A DNA stretch of 64,000 bases from positions 1,736,001 through 1,800,000 of the forward strand of contig JAVJAP010000143.1 in assembly GCA_034770075.1 (NCBI GenBank). The letters run 5' to 3'. A program made the translations under genes and the position numbers. Shown piece by piece: positions 58,435-64,000 of this stretch. The notes below the pieces were generated by a model, which was given only the letters and a program-made list of their open reading frames with translations, was not told the origin of the DNA and made no database searches. The DNA is from Aralia elata. Lineage: Eukaryota; Streptophyta; Magnoliopsida; Apiales; Araliaceae. The number at the start of each line of letters is the position of its first letter. The first letter of the stretch is position 1.

Positions 58435-58568
58435 CTGTAGCGCGTAGATCGATCTAACCGGAGCGATTTTTGCGAAAAAAGTTGGAAAACTCGGCAAAAG
58501 GGCGTGCAAAGGTCTGAAAATCGCGTGGGGTACGAATGAAAGTGACAGATCTGGGAAGCGGCTGGCCG

Positions 58569-58627
58569 CCTATATGCCCGATCTTGGCCGCAGATCAATC
58601 TACGGCTGGCCGCAGATCCATCTGCGA
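58569..58627 (-). promoter_or_regulatory. antisense promoter resembling the LTR promoter
   Basis: Plus-strand palindromes CCGCAGATCAATCTACGG (58588-58605) and CCGCAGATCCATCTGCGA (58610-58627) are separated by CTGG, a 22-bp period, exactly as in the LTR. On the minus strand a CATATAGG TATA-like box (58576-58569) lies 11 bp downstream. It points into the predicted non-coding first exon of the PMD-like gene. The sequence around the module is not otherwise LTR-like. Confidence 0.6.
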
Positions 58628-58762
58628 CTGGGCCCAGTGCTCCCCCCTTTTGTCCATTGCAAGCTTAATCGATTCTAATGCCCGTTTGACTCATAATGTG
58701 GTAATAAAATATGAGATTTTGATGAATTGGGTGTCGAACACGACTTCTCAATTCGACCGAGC

Positions 58763-59175
58763 GACTGGATACGAGACCCGGCACTCACCAGACAATCGAC
58801 CGGAGACGAGACCCGGCGGTTACGCGACGAGCGACCGGATACGAGACTCGACACTCACAAGACAGTCGACCGGATACGAGACCCGGCGATTACGAGATGG
58901 GTGACCGGATACGAGACCCGGCCCCGACGAGACAATCGACCGGATACGAGACCCGGCGATTACGAGATGGGTGACCAGATACGAGACCTGGCCCCGACGA
59001 GACAATTGTCCGGATACGAGATCTGGCGATTACGAGATGGGTGACCAGATACGAGACCTGGACCCGACGAGACGATCGACCGGATACGAGACCCAGCGGT
59101 TAGGAGATGGGTGACCGGATACGAGACCCGGCCCCGACGAGACGATCGACCGGATACGAGACCCGGGGATTACGA
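58763..59175. repeat. 35/70-bp tandem array next to the 3' LTR
   Basis: There are eleven full 35-bp monomers (58763, 58798, 58833 and so on to 59113) plus a 28-bp partial (59148-59175). All begin GACCGGATACGAGACCCGG or a close variant. Two types alternate, one ending GATTACGAGATGGGT and one ending CCCCGACGAGACAATC, so the working period is 70 bp, about six copies. Satellite-like arrays in the 3' untranslated region of Tat/Ogre elements are documented and can seed genomic satellites. The array joins LTR sequence directly at 59176. Confidence 0.88.
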
Positions 59176-61276
59176 CAAATTTTGCACTTCGTATACTAAC
59201 CCTGACAGGAGGGCAAATTCGTCAAATGAACCGGCCTGCGAGAGCAAAGGATGGACAAGTATGAACACTCGACGCCACCGCGACGATTTACAACCGAAAC
59301 TGACGTGACAACAAGGCTGTCCGAATTGGGCAATCCCGGAGGATGTGGCACGCCTCCCAGTAATTCTCGGACTGCAAAATATGAGCCTGTCGGTGAAAAC
59401 CGACGTCGCGACACGAGAATTGAGGCGTAGCACAAAAATCGAGAAAGTCAAGTCAGCCAGCCGCGGATTGATCTGCGGCCAATGAGTGCGCCTTTTGAAA
59501 ACACGGAACTCGAAACACGGAAACCGAAAATCAGCTGAGTGGAGGGTTGGCCGCCAGCCAGCCGCAGATCAATCTGCGGCCAGCCGCAGATCCATCTGCG
59601 GCTGGCTTTGGCCAGCCTATTTCAGCTCATTTCCTTATCAGCATACAGAAGGTTGGATCAGGCGAGAAGGAGGAGAAAAAACAGCAGCAGCAGCTCGGGA
59701 ATTGAGGAAGAAATAGCATAAATTTGCAACAAAAGAGGAGAGAAAGAGAGAAAAAAGGAGAAGATTTATACTCTTTTGATTTGATTGTATCACATATACT
59801 TCCCAATCTATTCAAATACACAAGTTTACATCCATTTTGATATCATTTGCAAGGTGAAAATCTCCTTATTTTTGTAATTTCTATCATATCATTTGGTCAA
59901 ATTAAATGTAGTTTTCATGTAATTTAGGGTGGAACAATGAATTAGGGATTATTAGTGAGGGTTCCATCGGAACAAAATTCTTCCTAATAACCCGATGATA
60001 TTCATTTATTGATTTTTTTTGTTTGTTTTACGGTGCTATATTGGGCGTGGTTCCTTTAGATCGCTATTTTAGGATGTCTTGGTATTGTTAGATTATCCGT
60101 GTTGGTTATTTCTTCTAATATCCGGTTGTGGGTGTGTGGAAATTTGGGGTGTGAGCCTAGGAAAGCGACCCCGTGGTCCAAATCCGATGATGGACGTTTT
60201 TTGATGTAAATAGTAGGAATGATGTAGTTTTCATTGTACATATGTAATCGTCGGGCCTTAAAATGACGCCAAGGCGAGAATCGTGGTTAAGGCCCCGTCA
60301 TAGTAAAAGTATGCGATTGTGGGCGTTCGGGGTTATTTTGATGGCTTACATGCCCATGAATAGCCCCAACGCATTTTAATGTTTGATTTGATTTATGACA
60401 TGAAATGGATTTCAAAGTTAAACGATAAAGATTTTCCTAAAATCAATCAAACTAGGTTATTAGCTTCACGAGGATAAGAAATTGGGAGTGCTAATGAATG
60501 TCGATTTCTATTTAACGAGAAGGCAAAAGAAAGAAGTCATTTTCAAACATCACAAAAAATGATTTTATAAAAATAAATAATGTTTTATTAAATCCTTGTG
60601 CATAGGGTTAAAGAGATCCTAGAGGTTGCCTTTCATTTGAGATTGAAAGCAACGTATAGATCTCGATTCCTATTTTGACAAAGATTTAGAAAACTCTTGT
60701 TTTGCCAAAACGACACCTAATGCGATCTCACAGTTTTGACAATTAAAATCAAACATTTTCTCATAAAGCTTTCTCGTATAAACCGAAGGACATTCTGAAG
60801 CATTCCCAAAAGAAAAACACGACTTTTCCAAAACCCAAATGGTTTCTTCATGCAAACTCACCCCCACATTCACAAAGGCACACACACACACACGCACACA
60901 TACACATTTCATGAATTAAAGGATAGGAAAGTATCAAGATTGCGGTAACCGTGTTTCACGGAAGTCGGGGGGTGCCTAACACCTTCCCCTCGCTTAAGCA
61001 AGCCCCGAACTCTATGAATCTCGGTTTGCAGACCAATTAATTCGGAGTCACATATGAGCCAGCGATTTATAAAAAAATGAAAACTTGGATGAGTTGGTAC
61101 ATCCATTTCAAATATACCAACTGACGACTCTAGTTAATTGGCTCATCATAAAAAAACGATATTTCAAAACCCCGTCGACATTAATGCCGACCTTTTCCAA
61201 AAAATCATCTAATAAAAGGCTAAAATTGGAAAGGGTAACAACTAGCATAGGAAGGCGATCCCTCCCGGCGTCGACA
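59176..61276 (+). repeat. 3' LTR of the Tat-type element, first bases missing
   Basis: It matches 42357-44427 to the end GGCGTCGACA and is followed by TSD TGTAT. The expected first ten bases (TGTAGACACC) and the polypurine tract are absent, replaced by the tandem array. It retains both paired palindromes (59562-59579 and 59584-59601) and a third at 59461-59478. The TATA position reads CTATTTCAG (59617-59625). No gene is present. Confidence 0.9.
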
Positions 61277-61319
61277 TGTATATAATTTATTTTTTGTTTT
61301 ATAGGTATTCTTGATTTGT

Positions 61320-62882
61320 ATGCCACGCTCTCAAGGTCGAGAATTAGTTCCTTACGATCCCGAGATCGAGAGAAATATTCGAAGACTGCGAAGAGAACGA
61401 ATTCGGGGTATACCCAATCAAAATACCATGGCTGAGGAGGAGCCTAAATCTTTGAGGGAGTACGCCATGCCTCTTGTTACAGATTTACACTCAAGCATTT
61501 CCAGGCTAGCTATTGAGGCCACCCACTTTGAAATAAAGTCAGGCACTATCCAGATGGTCCAAAACTGTTTGCAGTTTGGTGGGTTACCTAATGACGACCC
61601 AAATGCTCATTTGATGAATTTTTTGGAAATCTGTGACACATTTAAGTACACTCAAGTTACCGATGATGCTATCAAACTCCGATTATTTCCTTTCACGCTT
61701 CATGATAAGGCAAAGAGTTGGCTACATTCGCTTCCTTCGGGCTCGATTACTACATGGAATGACTTAGCCCAGAGATTTTTGGCAAAATTCTTTCCACCCG
61801 CTAAAACTGCAAGATTGAGAAATGACATCACTTCGTTTGCTCAATATGATTCTGAGTCTTTGTATGAAGCTTGGGAACGATTTAAAGACCTAATAAGGAG
61901 ATGTCCACACCATGGTTTACCTCAATGGTTGCAAGTTCAGACCTTCTATAACGGGTTGACCAATGCCACCCGATCAAGTGTTGACGCAGCTGCAAGTGGT
62001 ACTTTAATGGGAAAGAGCTTTAACGATGCCTATAACTTATTGGAAACTATGGCTGCCAATAATTATCAATGGCCATCGGAGAGGAGAATGCAACAAAAGG
62101 CAGGAGGAAAATTGGAAATTGATCCTTTCACTGCAATAGCCGCTCAGCTAGCCATGCTTACAAAGAAAGTAGAGACTCTAGGAACTCAATCTGTGCAGAG
62201 CATTTCAGAAACATGTGACTTGTGTGTTGGGAATCATCCTACCGAGCAATGTGCAATCAATGTAGAATCCGTACAGTTCGTTGGTAATTATAATAGGCAG
62301 CAAAACAACCCTCACTCCAATTAATACAATCATGGATGGAGGAATCACCCAAATTTCTCATGGAGCAACAACAATAACACCCAAAACCAATATTCAGCTC
62401 CTAGGCATCAATATCCTCCAGGATTTCAAAACCAAACTCAACCACCTCATCAAACTCCATCACACCAACAAGTCTCAAACCTACCCTTGCCTCAACAGGA
62501 GAAAAAGCCTAGTGTGGAGGAGTTATTGGCTCAACCAATTGCACAAAATAGTGCTTTAATATGGAATCTAAAGCTTCAGCTAGGACAAATAGCTAGTGCT
62601 CTTAATATTCGTCCTCCATGTGTCTTACCTAGTGATACAGAAGTCAACCCAAAAAGAGAAGGTAAAGAGCATTGCAAGGCTGTAACTTTGAGAAGTGTTA
62701 AGGAACTATCTGAAGTTGTGAAAGAAGTTCCATCAAAAATAGTTGTTGAGGATGAGAATGTGGAGAAAGAGGAAGAAAAGAGAAAAGAAACAGAAACGAA
62801 GGAAAAGGAGTCAGTTTCAAAACCAGAGGGAAGCAAACAAGGCCCTATGTATCCACCATGCCCGTTCCCACAACGTCAGTAG
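61320..62882 (+). pseudogene. gag: Athila C gag
   Basis: The ATG at 61320 opens MPRSQGRELVPYDPEIERN, a characteristic Athila start. The Gag core (GGLPNDDPNAHLMNFLEICD; FPFTLHDKAKSWLHSLPSGS) and zinc knuckle (CDLCVGNHPTEQC) are intact through 62321. A TAA at 62322-62324 interrupts the Asn-rich tail; coding continues in frame with YNHGWRNHPNFSWS via another phase region and then 62487-62879 (conserved ALNIRPPCVLPSDTEVNP and a Glu/Lys-rich linker). TAG at 62880-62882 ends that segment. This is the best-preserved Athila Gag in the window and could make a truncated product. Confidence 0.87.
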
Positions 62883-63521
62883 AAATTAAAGTTGGACAAG
62901 TAATTCTCTAAGTTCCTGGAAATCTTCAAGAAATTGCACATAAATATACCATTCACTGAGGCATTGGAACAAATGCCTAGTTATGTGAAGTTCATGAAAG
63001 ACATTTTGTCAAGAAAGAGAAGGCTTGAGGATTTCGAGACGATGGCACTTACCGAAGAATGTAGTGCTGTTTTACAAAGAAAGTTACCACCAAAGTTAAA
63101 AGATCCAGGGAGTTTCACAATTCTTTGTACAATTGGTAACCAATCCTTCGGCAAGGCCCTATGTGATTTGGGAGCAAGCATCAATCTAATGCCACTCTCA
63201 ATTTATCAATAGCTGGGATTAAGTGAGGCAAAACCTATAAATGTTACATTACAACTTGCGGACAGGTCTCTCACGTACCCAAGAGGCATAGTAGAAGATG
63301 TGCTTGTCAAAGTAGACAAGTTTATTTTTCCAGCAGATTACATTGTCCTTGATTTTGAAGAAAATAGGGAGATACCTATTATCCTTGGGCGACCATTCTT
63401 AGCCACAGGCAGAACTTTGATTGATGTGCAAAAAGGAGAGCTAACCATCTGTGTCCAAGACCAAGAGGTAACCTTTAATGTTTTTAAAGCAACGAAATTC
63501 CTTAATGTGCAGGATGAATAA
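62883..63521 (+). pseudogene. pro: Athila C protease
   Basis: After a TAA near 62901, coding contains FTEALEQMPSYVKFMKDILS and the protease active site LCDLGASINLMPLSIY. A TAG at 63210-63212 follows the active site. The rest (ILGRPFLATGRTLIDVQKGE) is open to 63521. Confidence 0.85.
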
Positions 63522-64000
63522 TTCAGAATGGAGGAGTAGTGAATGAGGTGTTCACAACAAATTATGTAGTTGATCCTTTTGAAGGTTTGTTTGGCGAGTC
63601 ACTTGAGAGTGAAACTCTTTTTCTTAATGAGATGATGAATTCGCTGAATGTTCCCCAACATTTTATCAAGTTTAAGCAACAGTTTGAACCGTTAGATAGA
63701 TCAAGCAGTCCTAGTGCCATTGCAAAATCCTCATGGGAGGAGCCACCCATTTTGGAGCTCAAACCATTGCCTATCCACTTGAGGTATGCGTATTTGGGTA
63801 ATGCTAGTACTTTACCTGTTATTGTGTCTGATTCACTTGATGATGTGTAAGAAAATAAATTGCTAAGAGTGCTACGAGAGTACAAAACATCTCTAGGGTG
63901 GTCCATTGCCGACATCAAAAGCATTAGTCCTGCATTTTGCATGTACAAGATCATATTAGAGGACGAGGCCAAACCTGTGGTTGAGCATCAATGCATATTG
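63522..64000 (+). pseudogene. pol: Athila C pol, N-terminal part
   Basis: Protease-RT linker and the pre-RT motif LELKPLPIHLRYAYLGNAST are visible, with a TAA at 63848-63850 and other stops near 63520-63550. The region leads towards the RT domain (SIADIKSISPAFCMYKI) but is cut by the window end. Confidence 0.8.

Larger units (their letters stand above)
42347..61276 (+). mobile_element. Tat/Ogre-type retrotransposon with antisense genes
   Basis: TSDs TGTAT at 42342-42346 and 61277-61281 are perfect. The order is 5' LTR, tRNA-Arg primer site, leader (with solo LTR 44798-46554), gag-protease-G-patch, putative intron, pol with two RNase H domains and integrase, then a 3' non-coding zone. Two antisense genes (54222-58540), a 35/70-bp tandem array and the 3' LTR follow. 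Dual RNase H and tRNA-Arg priming are hallmarks of the Tat lineage; extra antisense frames downstream of pol have been reported in that lineage. The two LTRs look about 98% alike by eye, so it is younger than the Athila elements around it. Confidence 0.92.
40358..64000 (+). mobile_element. Athila-type element C, right end outside the window
   Basis: 5' LTR (40358-42258), tRNA-Asp primer site and a short leader are followed by a Tat-type insertion (42347-61276, TSD TGTAT). The leader then resumes at 61277/61282, with gag, protease and the start of pol to the window edge. Gag-Pro proteins match those of the other Athila copies closely. Several nonsense codons are present. Confidence 0.88.

Noticed and set aside
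54222..58540. Antisense genes as independent host genes that the element inserted beside
   Set aside because: They lie between pol and the 3' LTR of an element with perfect TSDs outside both LTRs, so they are inside the element unless a later insertion is shown. No second TSD pair was found around them.
58536..59044. Plus-strand open frames of 105-122 codons across the tandem array
   Set aside because: They are produced by a stop-free 35-bp repeat read in rotating phase. The upstream part is the antisense promoter.
58763..59175. CRISPR-like regular repeats
   Set aside because: Monomers are contiguous, without unique spacers, and the context is a plant retrotransposon.

Overview
This window looks like repeat-rich heterochromatin from a flowering plant. 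I infer a eudicot from the AT-rich background and the retrotransposon lineages present; no species can be named. I find no convincing host single-copy gene, rRNA gene, functional tRNA gene or CRISPR array. Nearly all of the 64 kb is explained as LTR retrotransposons nested inside one another, several with intact target-site duplications (TSDs), so the order of insertion can be read from the sequence.

Layout. 1-6135 (-): right part of a Tat/Ogre-type Ty3/gypsy element (gag-pro, leader, tRNA-Arg primer site, 5' LTR). It sits in the 5' LTR of a pol-deleted Athila-type element (6136-12361, +), whose gag is split by a solo LTR (7520-10303). That element sits in a minus-strand Athila element 'A' (12362-39567). 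A's gag holds a 2.2-kb solo LTR (13299-15502, TSD AATAG) and its 5' LTR is split by a second minus-strand Athila element 'B' (17236-38952). B carries a Ty1/copia element (23699-36111, TSD GTTTT) in its gag, and the copia 3' LTR holds another solo LTR (32821-36055). 39568-40357 is a fragment of a large gypsy LTR. 40358-64000 (+) is Athila element 'C', which runs off the right edge. C's leader was hit by a long Tat/Ogre-type element (42347-61276, TSD TGTAT), itself hit by a solo LTR (44798-46554, TSD CCTTC).

The richest object is the Tat-type element at 42347-61276. It has 2-kb LTRs and a primer site matching the 3' end of tRNA-Arg(ACG). A gag-protease-G-patch reading frame is joined to pol by a putative 167-nt intron. 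Pol has reverse transcriptase, two RNase H domains and a D,D-35-E integrase in one nearly intact frame. Downstream, on the opposite strand, are two decayed genes: one resembles plant mobile domain (PMD) proteins, with three canonical introns, and one resembles DUF7745 proteins. The PMD-like gene is preceded by two 18-bp palindromes and a TATA-like box laid out as in the element's own LTR promoter, but pointing the other way. A 35/70-bp tandem array lies upstream of the antisense promoter, between it and the 3' LTR, and has consumed the LTR's first bases.

Other unexplained structure includes four repeated hairpins near the 3' end of element B, CG-rich motifs clustered in several distinct LTR families and usually just upstream of TATA, and a 33-bp repeat carrying bZIP and W-box cores in the copia leader. 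Coding regions are mostly broken by stops of the CAG/CAA/CGA/TGG type, consistent with decay by deamination of methylated cytosine.
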